NCBI RefSeq assembly: GCF_040096455.1
Contig: NZ_JBBMER010000001.1
Coordinates: 186,001-250,000 of the forward strand
DNA length: 64,000 nucleotides
Reading direction: 5' to 3'
Source of the DNA: Lachnospira rogosae
GTDB taxonomy: Bacteria; Bacillota; Clostridia; Lachnospirales; Lachnospiraceae
Shown here piece by piece: positions 16,033 to 25,614 of this stretch. Position 1 is the stretch's first letter; each line of letters starts with the position of its first letter. The notes beneath the pieces were generated by a model. That model made no database searches, was not told where the DNA came from, and saw only the letters and a list, made by a program, of their open reading frames with translations. A program made the translations under genes and the position numbers.

Positions 16033-18117
16033 ATGTTTAAACAGTACACAATGGAATTAGCTGGCAGAACATTAAGAGTTGATGTCGGCAGAGTATGTGC
16101 ACAGGCTAACGGAGCAGCTCTTATGCACTATGGTGATACAGTGGTACTTTCAACAGCTACTGCATCTAAGGAGCCAAGAGAAGGAATTGATTTCTTCCCA
16201 TTAAGTGTTGAATTTGAAGAAAAGATGTATGCCGTAGGCAAGATACCTGGCGGATTTAATAAGAGAGAGGGAAAGGCTTCTGAGAATGCTATTCTTACAT
16301 CAAGAGTAATAGACAGACCTATGAGACCTTTATTCCCTAAGGATTACCGTAATGATGTTACACTTAATAATATGGTTATGGCAGTAGATCCAGAGTGCCG
16401 TCCAGAGCTTGTTGCTATGATTGGAGCCTCTATTGCAACTTGTATATCAGATATTCCATTTGACGGTCCTTGTGCTATGACACAGGTTGGTATGATTGAC
16501 GGAGAATTCATTATTAACCCATCACAGGCTCAGTGGCAGGAAGGTGATCTTCAGCTTACAGTAGCTTCTACTAAGCAGAAGGTTATTATGATTGAAGCCG
16601 GTGCTAATATCATTCCAGAGGACAAGATGATTGAAGCTATATATATGGCTCACGATATCAACCAGACAATCATTGCATTTATTGAGAAGATTGTATCAGA
16701 AGTTGGAAAAGAAAAGCACTCATATGAGAGCTGTGCTATTCCAGCAGAGATGTTTGAAGCTATGAAACAGGTAGTATCTCCAGAAGAAATGGAAGTTGCT
16801 GTATTCACAGATGACAAGCAGACTAGAGATAAGAACATTGATGAGATAATGGAAAAGATGAAAGAAGCATTTGCTGATAATGAAGAATATCTTGCATTAC
16901 TTGGTGAAGCTCTTTACCAGTATCAGAAGAAGACTGTCCGCAAGATGATCTTAAAAGACCATAAGAGACCTGATGGACGTGCAATCAACCAGATAAGACC
17001 GCTTGCAGCAGAGGTTGATATCATTCCTAGAGTTCATGGTTCTGCTATGTTTACAAGAGGACAGACACAGATATGTGACGTTGTAACACTTGCTCCTTTA
17101 TCAGAAGCACAGAAGGTGGATGGACTTGATGATAATGTTACAACTAAGAGATATATACATCACTACAATTTCCCTTCATACTCCGTAGGTGAGACAAAGC
17201 CTTCAAGAGGACCAGGACGTAGAGAGATTGGACACGGAGCTTTAGCCGAGAGAGCACTTATTCCAGTACTTCCTTCAGAAAAGGAATTCCCATATGCAAT
17301 ACGTGCTGTATCAGAGACATTCGAGTCTAATGGTTCTACATCAATGGCTTCAACTTGTGCATCTTGTATGTCACTTATGGCTGCTGGTGTTCCAATTAAG
17401 AGTATGGTTGCAGGTATCTCTTGTGGCCTTGTAACAGGTGATACAGATGATGATTATGTTGTTCTTACAGATATTCAGGGTCTTGAAGATTTCTTCGGAG
17501 ATATGGACTTTAAGGTAACTGGTACAACAGAAGGTATAACAGCTATCCAGATGGATATTAAGATTCATGGTCTTACACGTCCTATCGTAGAAGAAGCTAT
17601 AAGAAGAACAAGAGAAGCAAGACTTTTCATTATGGATACTTGTATGAAGCCAGCTATCGCTGAACCAAGAAAGACTGTAGGTGAATTCGCACCTAAGATT
17701 ATCCAGACTACAATTGATCCGGCTAAGATTGGTGAAGTTGTTGGACAGCGTGGTAAGGTTATCAATGCCATCATCGAAGAATGTGGTGTTAAGATTGATA
17801 TCACAGATGACGGCTTTGTATCAGTATGTGGTGTTGACCAGGCTGGTATGGATAAGGCTATGAAGTATATCAGAACTATTGTTGATGAATTTGAAGAAGG
17901 AAAGATATACGAAGGTAAAGTTGTAAGTATTAAGGAATTCGGTGCATTTGTTGAGTTCGCACCTGGAAAGGAAGGAATGGTTCACATTTCTAAGATTTCT
18001 AAGGAAAGAATTAATATGGTAGAAGATGTTCTTACTCTTGGTGACGTTGTCAAGTGTAAGTGCATGGGTAAGGATAAGATGGGAAGAATAAGCTTCTCCA
18101 TCAAAGATGCTGAATAA
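16033..18117 (+). CDS. pnp: Polyribonucleotide nucleotidyltransferase
   Basis: Phosphorolytic 3'-5' exoribonuclease, 694 residues. Two RNase PH domains (about 1-210 and 300-530) with PLSVEFEEKMYAVGKIPGGF, RPDGRAINQIRPL, HGSAMFTRGQTQ; KH domain (about 555-610, KIGEVVGQRGKVINAI); S1 domain (about 620-692, YEGKVVSIKEFGAFVEF). Length and order are standard. Trimer in the cytosol, part of the mRNA decay machinery. Located directly after rpsO, as in many bacteria. Confidence 0.98.
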   Translation: MFKQYTMELAGRTLRVDVGRVCAQANGAALMHYGDTVVLSTATASKEPREGIDFFPLSVEFEEKMYAVGKIPGGFNKREGKASENAILTSRVIDRPMRPLFPKDYRNDVTLNNMVMAVDPECRPELVAMIGASIATCISDIPFDGPCAMTQVGMIDGEFIINPSQAQWQEGDLQLTVASTKQKVIMIEAGANIIPEDKMIEAIYMAHDINQTIIAFIEKIVSEVGKEKHSYESCAIPAEMFEAMKQVVSPEEMEVAVFTDDKQTRDKNIDEIMEKMKEAFADNEEYLALLGEALYQYQKKTVRKMILKDHKRPDGRAINQIRPLAAEVDIIPRVHGSAMFTRGQTQICDVVTLAPLSEAQKVDGLDDNVTTKRYIHHYNFPSYSVGETKPSRGPGRREIGHGALAERALIPVLPSEKEFPYAIRAVSETFESNGSTSMASTCASCMSLMAAGVPIKSMVAGISCGLVTGDTDDDYVVLTDIQGLEDFFGDMDFKVTGTTEGITAIQMDIKIHGLTRPIVEEAIRRTREARLFIMDTCMKPAIAEPRKTVGEFAPKIIQTTIDPAKIGEVVGQRGKVINAIIEECGVKIDITDDGFVSVCGVDQAGMDKAMKYIRTIVDEFEEGKIYEGKVVSIKEFGAFVEFAPGKEGMVHISKISKERINMVEDVLTLGDVVKCKCMGKDKMGRISFSIKDAE

Positions 18118-18163
18118 TTGATAGTTCAGACATTTAATAATTGATATATAAAGATATTAATTG

Positions 18164-18205
18164 ATAAGCAGTTTGACCTGCTGGCTTGACTGCTTATTAG
18201 TTATT
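18164..18205 (+). terminator. Possible terminator after pnp
   Basis: ATAAGCAGT (18164-18172) pairs with ACTGCTTAT (18189-18197), followed by AGTTATTTAT. The T-tract is weak. Confidence 0.45.
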
Positions 18206-18238
18206 TATAGTGATTTTAATTATAAGGAGGATACAGAT

Positions 18239-18658
18239 ATGGTAGATCAGAATTGTGCATACTGTATGGAAGGTGAACTTGTTGCAAAGTTCGGTATTAA
18301 GATATGCGAATTAGAGACATCTAAGGTATATCTTTTCAAGGAGCAGAGTCATCCGGGAAGATGTATCGTTGCGCATAAGAAGCACGTAGGTGATATGAAC
18401 GAGCTTACAGCAGAAGAAAGAGCAGCTTACTTTGAGGATGTTGCAAGAGTTGCAAGAGCAATTATGAAAGCGTTTAACCCAGATAAGGTTAACTATGGTG
18501 CATATGGAGATACAGGACATCATCTTCACTTCCACCTTTGTCCTAAGTATAAGGACGAATATGAATGGGGTGGAGTATTCCTTATGAATCCAGATAAGAA
18601 ATACCTTACAGATGAAGAATATGCTGCTATGATTGAGAAGATTAAAGCTAACCTTTAA
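18239..18658 (+). CDS. HIT-family hydrolase
   Basis: A 139-residue histidine-triad protein. Seen: CAYCMEGELVAKFG, a possible Cys pair; SHPGRCIVAHKKHVGDM; and the triad HHLHFHLCPKY near residue 101. HIT proteins hydrolyse nucleoside phosphoramidates or dinucleoside polyphosphates; the exact substrate is unknown. The chosen ATG has AAGGAGG about 7-8 nt upstream; a longer reading from 18161 would be poorly supported. Confidence 0.9.
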   Translation: MVDQNCAYCMEGELVAKFGIKICELETSKVYLFKEQSHPGRCIVAHKKHVGDMNELTAEERAAYFEDVARVARAIMKAFNPDKVNYGAYGDTGHHLHFHLCPKYKDEYEWGGVFLMNPDKKYLTDEEYAAMIEKIKANL

Positions 18659-18720
18659 GATTAAGTGGTGTTTTAACATATAATTCTGCTGCTTTTGCAG
18701 AAAATATAAGAATGCATACA

Positions 18721-18768
18721 AAATATTGTGATATTGGTATAAAATTTATGCAATATCACAATATTTTT
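18721..18768 (+). terminator. Terminator after HIT gene
   Basis: A 15-bp perfect stem (18721-18735 with 18752-18766), 16-nt loop, then a T-rich tail (18763-18768). Confidence 0.8.
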
Positions 18769-18852
18769 TGCTTTTTTTAATGTAATATGATATAATTTGC
18801 AATAAGTAATCTTGATATACATTTATAGAAAGATGTAGGAACGGAGATTAAT

Positions 18853-20217
18853 ATGGGAAATGCGGGAGATAATACTAAAGATAATACTACAAATTCTAAG
18901 ATTGTGAGTGATGAATTATATCTTTATTCGTTGAAGAAGATGGCTGATCTTAACGCTAAGAAGAATGAATCGCCGCTTACAGGTCTATATGGAATTAAGG
19001 CATTCTTTTATGAAGCTAATGAACTTATGAAGAATAACAGTGATAAGAAGTTCGCTGTTATAAGAATGGATATATACCATTTTAAGACAGTTAATGAGTT
19101 TTGTGGACGTGAAGAAGCGGATAAGCTGCTTAAGTACATATCAGGATTGTTTTGTGATTATGAGGGGGAATTCTGTGTTGCAGGTCATTTCAGGGCTGAC
19201 ATATTTGTGTTATGCACATCATTTGATGACAAGCAGGAGCTTATTGATATTGTTAATTCGATTAAGAGCAGAATAGACCAGTATAATATACAGTGCAAAG
19301 TTCTTCCCGCATTTGGAATATGTATTAATCATAATAATATGGATGTAAGCCTTATGTGTGATTACGCAGATCTTGCGATTAAGAAGATTAAGGGCAAGGT
19401 GTTTAAGACATATGAGTTTTACGATAATGCTATGCGTGAGTCTATGCTTTTGGAGAAGAAGATAGAAAATGATGTGCTTCCGGCACTTAAGAATGACTAC
19501 ATAAAAGCATATGTACAGCCCAAGGTTAATATGCACAATGGGCATATTATTGGCGGAGAGGCACTTGTAAGATGGCAGAACGATAAGGAGATGATATATC
19601 CTGACCAGTTCATACCTGTTCTTGAGAAGAATGGATATGTAATTGATGTGGATAATTTTATATGGAACAAAGTATGTGCCTGTATTAAGATGATGGAAGA
19701 TAAAGGTATTGAACCAGTTCCTATATCAGTTAATGTATCAAGAATGCATGTATATCAGGAAAAGTTCACAGAGAATTTAAAGAATATGGCCGGTGAATAT
19801 GGTATAGATCCTAAGTATATTCCGCTAGAGATAACAGAAAGTGCGTTTACTAAGGAAGAGGGCAGTCTTTTTAAGAAGGTTCAGTCATTGCAGGGATATG
19901 GCTTTAAGTTCTCAATGGACGATTTCGGTTCGGGATATTCTTCTCTTGGAATGTTAAAGAGCGAGCGTGTAGATGAAGTTAAGATAGACAAGACCTTTGT
20001 TGATGATATAGCAACAGATAAAGGAAAAGTACTTCTTGGCAATGTCATAAGAATGATTAATGAACTTGGAATAGATATGATTGCAGAAGGTGTTGAGACA
20101 AAAGAGCAGGCTGATTTCTTAAAGGAGAATGGCTGTATGTATGCACAGGGCTACTATTATTATAAACCTATGCCTATTGAAGAATTTGCTAAATTGCTTG
20201 AAAATTCAGCCAGATAG
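18853..20217 (+). CDS. EAL-domain c-di-GMP phosphodiesterase with degenerate GGDEF
   Basis: A 454-residue soluble protein. Residues about 40-185 have a GGDEF fold (SPLTGLYGIKAFF, FAVIRMDIYHFKTVN), but the active loop reads HFRADIF instead of GGDEF, so cyclase activity is unlikely. Residues about 205-450 form an EAL domain with GGEALVRW, ISVNVSRMHV, EITESAF, MDDFGSGYSSL, KIDKTFV, IAEGVET and QGYYYYKPMP; every metal and catalytic residue I can check is present. Role: hydrolysis of c-di-GMP, which would favour motility. No membrane segment or sensor is visible. A PilZ protein is encoded 1.1 kb downstream. Confidence 0.93.
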   Translation: MGNAGDNTKDNTTNSKIVSDELYLYSLKKMADLNAKKNESPLTGLYGIKAFFYEANELMKNNSDKKFAVIRMDIYHFKTVNEFCGREEADKLLKYISGLFCDYEGEFCVAGHFRADIFVLCTSFDDKQELIDIVNSIKSRIDQYNIQCKVLPAFGICINHNNMDVSLMCDYADLAIKKIKGKVFKTYEFYDNAMRESMLLEKKIENDVLPALKNDYIKAYVQPKVNMHNGHIIGGEALVRWQNDKEMIYPDQFIPVLEKNGYVIDVDNFIWNKVCACIKMMEDKGIEPVPISVNVSRMHVYQEKFTENLKNMAGEYGIDPKYIPLEITESAFTKEEGSLFKKVQSLQGYGFKFSMDDFGSGYSSLGMLKSERVDEVKIDKTFVDDIATDKGKVLLGNVIRMINELGIDMIAEGVETKEQADFLKENGCMYAQGYYYYKPMPIEEFAKLLENSAR

Positions 20218-20285
20218 TGATAGAATATTTGTCGGCGTATTTTAGATTAGAAATAAGAAGATAAGTAGATTAAAGGAGAAATAAA

Positions 20286-21029
20286 ATGTCAGGACATTCA
20301 AAATTTGCTAACATAGCCCATAAGAAAGCTGCAAATGATGCTGCTAAGGGTAAGATTTTTACAAGACTTGGTAAGGAGATTATGGTTGCCGTTAAAGAAG
20401 GTGGACCTGATGTTAATAATAATAGTAAGTTAAGACAGGTTGTTACTAAGTGTAAGGCTGCTAATATGCCTAATGATACAATTGAAAGAGCTATTAAGAA
20501 GGCTGCAAGTACAGATATGTCTAACTTTGAATCAGTTACATATGAAGGATATGGTCCTAACGGAACAGCTATTATAGTTGAGGCATTAACAGACAATAGA
20601 AACAGAGCTGCTTCTAACATCAGAAATGCATTCACTAAGGGTGGCGGTAATGTAGGAACACCTGGCTGTGTATCATTTATGTTCGATAACAAGGGACAGA
20701 TTATCGTTGCTAAGGAAGATTGTGATAAGGATGCAGATGATCTTATGATGATTGCCCTTGATGCAGGTGCAGATGACTTCAATGAAGAAGAAGACAGCTA
20801 TGAGATTACTACAGCTCCAGATGATTTTGGCACAGTAAGTGATGCACTTTCTAACGAAGGAATTACATTTGCTTCAGCAGAAGTTACAATGATTCCACAG
20901 ACAATGGTAGAGCTCACATCAGAAGATGATATTAAGAAGATGAGAAGAATATTAGCACTTCTTGATGAAGAAGATGATGTTCAGAATGTATACCACAATT
21001 GGGACGAGCCAATTGAGGACGAGGAATAA
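20286..21029 (+). CDS. yebC: YebC/PmpR-family protein
   Basis: A 247-residue YebC/TACO1-family protein. Seen: MSGHSKFANIAHKKAANDA, GKIFTRLGKEIMVAVKEGG, NMPNDTIERAIKKA, and VTYEGYGPNGTAIIVE. The family was annotated as transcriptional regulators, but newer work in bacteria and mitochondria supports a ribosome-associated role in translation of difficult sequences. SD AAAGGAGA precedes the ATG. Confidence 0.95.
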   Translation: MSGHSKFANIAHKKAANDAAKGKIFTRLGKEIMVAVKEGGPDVNNNSKLRQVVTKCKAANMPNDTIERAIKKAASTDMSNFESVTYEGYGPNGTAIIVEALTDNRNRAASNIRNAFTKGGGNVGTPGCVSFMFDNKGQIIVAKEDCDKDADDLMMIALDAGADDFNEEEDSYEITTAPDDFGTVSDALSNEGITFASAEVTMIPQTMVELTSEDDIKKMRRILALLDEEDDVQNVYHNWDEPIEDEE

Positions 21030-21094
21030 TAACAATATAGCGTAGCCATTAGATGATTATATATCATTTTATGGTTATATGTGTTTATGATAAA

Positions 21095-21137
21095 AAGGCT
21101 GCTGGTATGTTAGTATATATTAGCAGTCTTTATTTTA
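21095..21137 (+). terminator. Terminator after yebC
   Basis: AAGGCTGCT (21095-21103) with AGCAGTCTT (21122-21130), one G-U pair, followed by TATTTT. Confidence 0.7.
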
Positions 21138-21302
21138 TGTAATAGGAAATTCCAATAGAATGTGTGGAAAATGTCTAAAATGTTGTCTAAAATGTCAAAA
21201 AACAACTTTTCAATAAGCGTGAAAAATGTTATTATTTAATTAAATATTTTTGATTACGTTTAATTGAATATATGGATATTTATATATTTCTGGAGATGAT
21301 TA

Positions 21303-22067
21303 ATGATAATTAAGGAAGTTCCGGCTGAAGGTAATTTAACTATTGAGGTCAGTCTTAAGGAAAGAAAGTTGGAATTTCACTCACAGTGTGTAGAATCAGG
21401 AGTGAATTATATATATGCTCAGCCGATAAGGATAGATGGTAAGATACTATCATTTAATAGTGAAGGGCATTTGATGGTTAATTTAATATATTTAAGAGAA
21501 GAAAAGAATCCTATAGTATGGAAAGGTGTCGGAATAACGACTGTCCAGAATAATGGAAAGAATGTATACAAGATAGTTGCATCAGGGGAAGGATTTGAGA
21601 TGAACCGAAGAGAGTCGTTTAGATTGTTTCTTGGTCTGGGAGCGGTTGTCCAGATAGGTTCTAATAAGAAAGCTGTTAATGTTATTCTTAAGGATATAAG
21701 TGAGAATGGTTTCTCATTTGTTGAAATTGAAGATATAGATGCAGAGAATCTTCCTGTAAGACTGGTGTTTAATGATATGAAGACAGGTATAAGCCTTATT
21801 GGAAATATTGTAAGAAAGGTTACAGCAGGTGAGAAGAAGATTATCTATGGCTGTACACTTACATCCTGCAATATTGATGTGGCACGTTATATCAATGAGA
21901 AGCAAAGACAGTTCCTTGCTGCAAGCCGTAGTTCACGTAGTTCAGGGGAATCTAATAAGGAAGCACTAAAGAGGTCTTTAAGAGAACCTACACAATATGA
22001 ATCAGCACTAAAGGCAGCACAGGCAAATCAGGACAGTAAGAAACAGGGTAAAAGAAAGAAGGGGTAA
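21303..22067 (+). CDS. PilZ-domain c-di-GMP receptor (YcgR-like)
   Basis: A 254-residue protein with an N-terminal YcgR/PilZN-like domain (about 1-95) and a C-terminal PilZ domain (about 100-205). The c-di-GMP-binding signature is intact: RRESFR (RxxxR) and DISENGFSF (DxSxxG). A basic Ser/Arg/Lys-rich tail follows (about 210-254). Known role of the family: binding c-di-GMP and braking the flagellar motor. The next gene starts 2 bp after its stop and is of a flagellar-associated type. Confidence 0.92.
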   Translation: MIIKEVPAEGNLTIEVSLKERKLEFHSQCVESGVNYIYAQPIRIDGKILSFNSEGHLMVNLIYLREEKNPIVWKGVGITTVQNNGKNVYKIVASGEGFEMNRRESFRLFLGLGAVVQIGSNKKAVNVILKDISENGFSFVEIEDIDAENLPVRLVFNDMKTGISLIGNIVRKVTAGEKKIIYGCTLTSCNIDVARYINEKQRQFLAASRSSRSSGESNKEALKRSLREPTQYESALKAAQANQDSKKQGKRKKG

Positions 22068-22069
22068 AA

Positions 22070-22627
22070 TTGGAGAATAATAATAAAAGAGTTGTTGACA
22101 ACAGACAGAATATCAATGACGACGAAAAGATGAAGATTAATATGAGGGCAGAACTTGATGAGCATTATACAATGCTTAAGGAATGTCCTAAGTGTGGCAC
22201 GAGAATGATATATGCATATGGAGAGGTATATGAATGTCCTAAATGTGGTAATAAAGAATTTACTGAATTTGGCAAGATAAGAGATTATCTTGAAAAGCAC
22301 GGACCACAGAATGCAGTCACAATAGCTGATGCAACAGGTGTAAGCGTTAAGACTATACAGAAGTTCTTATATCAGGGCCGTATTGAGATACCAGATGGTT
22401 CTGGTTCGTATATTAAGTGCCAGATGTGCGGTGCAGAGATAAGATACGGAAGATTTTGTCCGGAGTGTTCAGCTAAGCTTAGCAGGGATAATTCATCTAT
22501 GGTATATGTTGGAGAGAAGCCAAAGCATAAGATGGATTACAATGGCAAGATGCATACACTTGATGAGAGCGAGATGAAGAATGTATCAAGAAAGCCAGTT
22601 GCAATGAGAAGAAAAGATAAGAAATAA
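22070..22627 (+). CDS. YvyF-like zinc-ribbon flagellar-associated protein
   Basis: 185 residues. Seen: two Cys pairs CPKCGTRMIYAYGE and CPKCGNKE (zinc ribbon 1, about 39-65), a helix-turn-helix-like centre TIADATGVSVKTIQKFLYQG, then CQMCGAEIRYGRFCPEC (zinc ribbon 2, about 123-140). The order zinc ribbon, helical segment, GRI, zinc ribbon resembles the YvyF/TIGR03826 flagellar-operon protein family, here with an N-terminal and C-terminal extension. It starts at TTG with GAAGGGG upstream, directly after the PilZ gene. Exact function is unknown. The next ATG option is at 22131. Confidence 0.75.
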   Translation: MENNNKRVVDNRQNINDDEKMKINMRAELDEHYTMLKECPKCGTRMIYAYGEVYECPKCGNKEFTEFGKIRDYLEKHGPQNAVTIADATGVSVKTIQKFLYQGRIEIPDGSGSYIKCQMCGAEIRYGRFCPECSAKLSRDNSSMVYVGEKPKHKMDYNGKMHTLDESEMKNVSRKPVAMRRKDKK

Positions 22628-22698
22628 TGAAACAAAAAGAATAATCCCTAAGACTCTTTGTCAGCTTTTGACGAAGGACCTTAAGGATTAAAGATATA

Positions 22699-22750
22699 AA
22701 AATCCGCTGTATATTGATTTTACATTTCAATATACAGCGGATTTTAGTTT
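22699..22750. terminator. Bidirectional terminator between yvyF-like gene and uxaC
   Basis: A perfect 19-bp stem (22699-22717 with 22727-22745) between convergent genes, A-rich before and T-rich after, so usable on both strands. Confidence 0.85.
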
Positions 22751-22800
22751 AATATTATTAACAAATGAATGTCTATAATACTATTTGTCCGTGCTTAATT

Positions 22801-24207
22801 TTATAAGTTGAAACCAAAGTAACGAACTGCATTGTTGTAAGATATGCCTTCAACAATCTTCTTAAGAGCCTTTTCATCGTTAGGGTATTCACCATTTTCA
22901 ACCCATCCACCGATAAGTTCACACATAATTCTTCTGAAGTATTCATGTCTTGTATAAGATAAGAAGCTTCTTGAATCTGTAAGCATACCAATGAAGTTGC
23001 CAAGTAAGCTTAAGTTGGCAAGACTTGTCATCTGGTTAGTCATACCAACCTTATGATCGTTGAACCACCAGGCTGAACCCTGCTGGATCTTACCAACTGC
23101 CTTAGAATCCTGGAAGCATCCGATAACAGTTCCGATAGCAGCGTTAACTGAAGGGTTAAGTGAGTAGATGATAGTTTTTGGAAGTTCATCTGTGCTGTTA
23201 AGAGCGTTGAGGAACTGAGCCATCTCTGCTGAGCAGTCATAAGTATTGATACAGTCAAATCCTGTATCTGGTCCTAACTGATTGTATCTAAATACATTGT
23301 TATCACGGATAGTACCATAATGTAACTGCATTACCCAGTTAAGCTTGTTGTATTCCTTACCAACAGATACCATAAATGCTGTCTTGAACTTGTTCATCTC
23401 TTCTGTTGTGATAGCTTTACCAGATAATCTCTTAGCAAATAAAGCTTCGATTTCTTCATCTGTGTATGGCTTATACATAACATATTCAAGAGCATGGTCA
23501 GATACTGAGCATCCCATTGAATCAAAGAACTGCATTCTGTTTCTTAAAGCATCCATAAGAGAAGCAAAAGAGTTAACCTTGATTCCACTTACATCTGATA
23601 ATGTGTTAAGGTAGTCAAGATATTCAGGCTTTTCGATGTTCATAGCCTTGTCAGGTCTCCAGGCTGGGAGTACCTGTACATCAAATGTATCATCTTCTGC
23701 AAGCTTCTTGTGCCATTCAAGTGAATCAACTGGATCATCTGTTGTACAGATTAATTTAACATTTGACTGCTTTATAAGATTTCTAACTGACATAGAATCT
23801 TCCTGTAACTTAGCGTTGCAAAGATTCCATACTTCTTCGGCTGTATCACCATTTAAGATACCGTTGTAACCGAAATATCTCTGAAGTTCAAGGTGGCTCC
23901 AATGGTAAAGTGGATTACCGATAGCCATTTCAAGTGTTTCAGCCCATTTCTGGAACTTTTCACGATCAGAAGCATCACCTGTGATATACTTCTCATCAAC
24001 ACCATTAGTTCTCATCTGACGCCACTTATAGTGGTCACCGCCGAGCCATACCTGTGTAATATTCTCGAACTTTCTGTCTTCTGCGATTTCCTTAGGGTTG
24101 ATATGACAGTGATAATCAACGATAGGCATCTTGTCAGCATAGTCGTGGAAGAGATGCTGTGCTGTAGGTGTTGAAAGTAAAAAGTCTTTGTCCATGAATT
24201 GTTTCAT
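22801..24207 (-). CDS. uxaC: Uronate isomerase (glucuronate isomerase)
   Basis: Metal-dependent amidohydrolase-superfamily isomerase: D-glucuronate to D-fructuronate and D-galacturonate to D-tagaturonate. 468 residues, equal to E. coli UxaC. Seen: VDYHCHINPKEIAED (metal His), VWLGGDHYKWRQMRTNG, CTTDDPVDSLEWH and YTRHEYFRRIMCELIG. AGGAGGA lies 9 nt from the ATG. It forms an operon with the upstream lacI gene (21-bp gap), divergent from uxaB. First step of uronate use in the cytosol. Confidence 0.96.
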   Translation of the reverse strand: MKQFMDKDFLLSTPTAQHLFHDYADKMPIVDYHCHINPKEIAEDRKFENITQVWLGGDHYKWRQMRTNGVDEKYITGDASDREKFQKWAETLEMAIGNPLYHWSHLELQRYFGYNGILNGDTAEEVWNLCNAKLQEDSMSVRNLIKQSNVKLICTTDDPVDSLEWHKKLAEDDTFDVQVLPAWRPDKAMNIEKPEYLDYLNTLSDVSGIKVNSFASLMDALRNRMQFFDSMGCSVSDHALEYVMYKPYTDEEIEALFAKRLSGKAITTEEMNKFKTAFMVSVGKEYNKLNWVMQLHYGTIRDNNVFRYNQLGPDTGFDCINTYDCSAEMAQFLNALNSTDELPKTIIYSLNPSVNAAIGTVIGCFQDSKAVGKIQQGSAWWFNDHKVGMTNQMTSLANLSLLGNFIGMLTDSRSFLSYTRHEYFRRIMCELIGGWVENGEYPNDEKALKKIVEGISYNNAVRYFGFNL

Positions 24208-24228
24208 AGTTCTTAATCCTCCTGTGAA

Positions 24229-25233
24229 TTAAAAATGTGTTGTATTGCGTTTTATAATATCAGCAGTGATAATGCTGTGTTTATCAGCAGATTCACCGCA
24301 CAATACCTTCATAAGAACATCTACTGCTTTAGTTGAAAGCTGTTCAACGTGGCTGTCAATAGATGTAAGCTCTGGTTCAGTGCATATGGAAAGAACCGAG
24401 TTGTTAAACCCTATAATCTCAAGCTCATCAGGAACACTGATAGAGTGGGCGTGTGCATATTTAACTGCCCCAGCTGCAAGTGAGTCATCAGAGGTTACTA
24501 CAGCATCAAATTCGATACCTTTATTATAAAGATAATTAAGGTATTCCTTGGCGTGCGAAATGTTCTTGCCACATAGATGTCTGTAATCTTCAGGAAGTGA
24601 AATGTCTGCTTCTTTCAAAGCTTTTATATATCCTGCATATTTGTTCATACCACTGTATGACTTGCTTGTGTATAAGTAGACTATATTACGATGTCCATTA
24701 TTAATCAAGAGGTTAGTTGCATTATATATGGCAATTTCATCATTGCACATAACAGAATATATATTAGGTGCATCAAGGTATCCATTCACTAAGACAATAG
24801 GTATATCCTTAGCTGCATTAATTATGTAATCATTATTGTGGATATTGGTATTCTCAACAAACTGTGAACCGGCAAGTATTATGCCGTCAACTCTTTTGCT
24901 TAACAGGAGTTCAAGATATTTCTTCTTATTAGTATAATCCTTACCTGTACAGCAGAGTATGGAGTCATAACCATGCTTTCTTAATTCCTGTTCAAGATAA
25001 TATACAGCATTAGCAAGGTAAATATCAGAGGAGTCAATACACATTATACCTATGGTCTTCATTGTATTAAGTCCTAAGCCTCTTGCAAATACATTTGGTG
25101 TATAATCAAGCTCTTTCATAGCATCTAATACTTTGTTTCTTGTAGCTGATGATACTTTGGCATTACCATTAAGAACACGGGAAACAGTGGCAATAGATAC
25201 TCCTGCTTTATTGGAAACATCATATATATTCAT
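24229..25233 (-). CDS. LacI-family regulator of uronate genes
   Basis: A 334-residue LacI/GalR repressor. HTH and hinge at 1-50: NIYDVSNKAGVSIATVSRVLNG and TPNVFARGLG; periplasmic-binding-like effector domain after that (GIMCIDSSD, VDGIILAGSQ, DAVVTSDDSLAAGAVKYA, ELTSID). Start has GAGG 7 nt upstream. It sits between uxaC and the divergent uxaB promoter, and 16-bp LacI-type palindromes flank both promoters, so it most likely controls both arms. The effector is likely a uronate or a pathway intermediate; it may be a KdgR/UxuR functional analogue. Confidence 0.92.
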   Translation of the reverse strand: MNIYDVSNKAGVSIATVSRVLNGNAKVSSATRNKVLDAMKELDYTPNVFARGLGLNTMKTIGIMCIDSSDIYLANAVYYLEQELRKHGYDSILCCTGKDYTNKKKYLELLLSKRVDGIILAGSQFVENTNIHNNDYIINAAKDIPIVLVNGYLDAPNIYSVMCNDEIAIYNATNLLINNGHRNIVYLYTSKSYSGMNKYAGYIKALKEADISLPEDYRHLCGKNISHAKEYLNYLYNKGIEFDAVVTSDDSLAAGAVKYAHAHSISVPDELEIIGFNNSVLSICTEPELTSIDSHVEQLSTKAVDVLMKVLCGESADKHSIITADIIKRNTTHF

Positions 25234-25385
25234 AAATTAACCTCATTCTTGTAAGCTCTGGACAACGCTTGCATTAATGTAATATATAGGTGCAGTTGAT
25301 CATTAGGCCATTAATTATGATGAATAATTATAATTAACAGAATTGTGTAATTATAAAAGTAGTAAAATATCATAAAAAACACTTA

Positions 25386-25401
25386 ATGTAAGCACTTACA
25401 T
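25386..25401. promoter_or_regulatory. LacI-type operator (lacI-uxaC side)
   Basis: ATGTAAGCACTTACAT, a 7+2+7 palindrome. It lies just downstream of a minus-strand promoter (-35 TTGCTT at 25437-25442, -10 TATAAT at 25414-25419, 17-bp spacer), fitting repression by blocking elongation or initiation. Confidence 0.7.
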
Positions 25402-25570
25402 ATTGATAAACTGATTATACAATGGTATTATTATAAAAGCAAGTATGTAAAGTGTATTTTTATTGTACTTAATTATTACCATTAAAGAGTTGTGCAATTG
25501 TTTAGTAATGAGTGAAGAACAATAACTGATAATTAAATTTAACAGACAATAATGTATACAAAAATAAGTA

Positions 25571-25599
25571 TTGACTAAAAATGTTTTTAAGTATATCAT
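25571..25599 (+). promoter_or_regulatory. uxaB promoter
   Basis: TTGACT (25571-25576), 17-bp spacer, TATCAT (25594-25599). Start expected near 25606, giving a leader of about 210 nt. Confidence 0.65.
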
Positions 25600-25614
25600 A
25601 ATCTGTGAAAGATA

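Noticed and set aside
18853..20217. Active diguanylate cyclase
   Set aside because: The GGDEF loop is replaced by HFRADIF.
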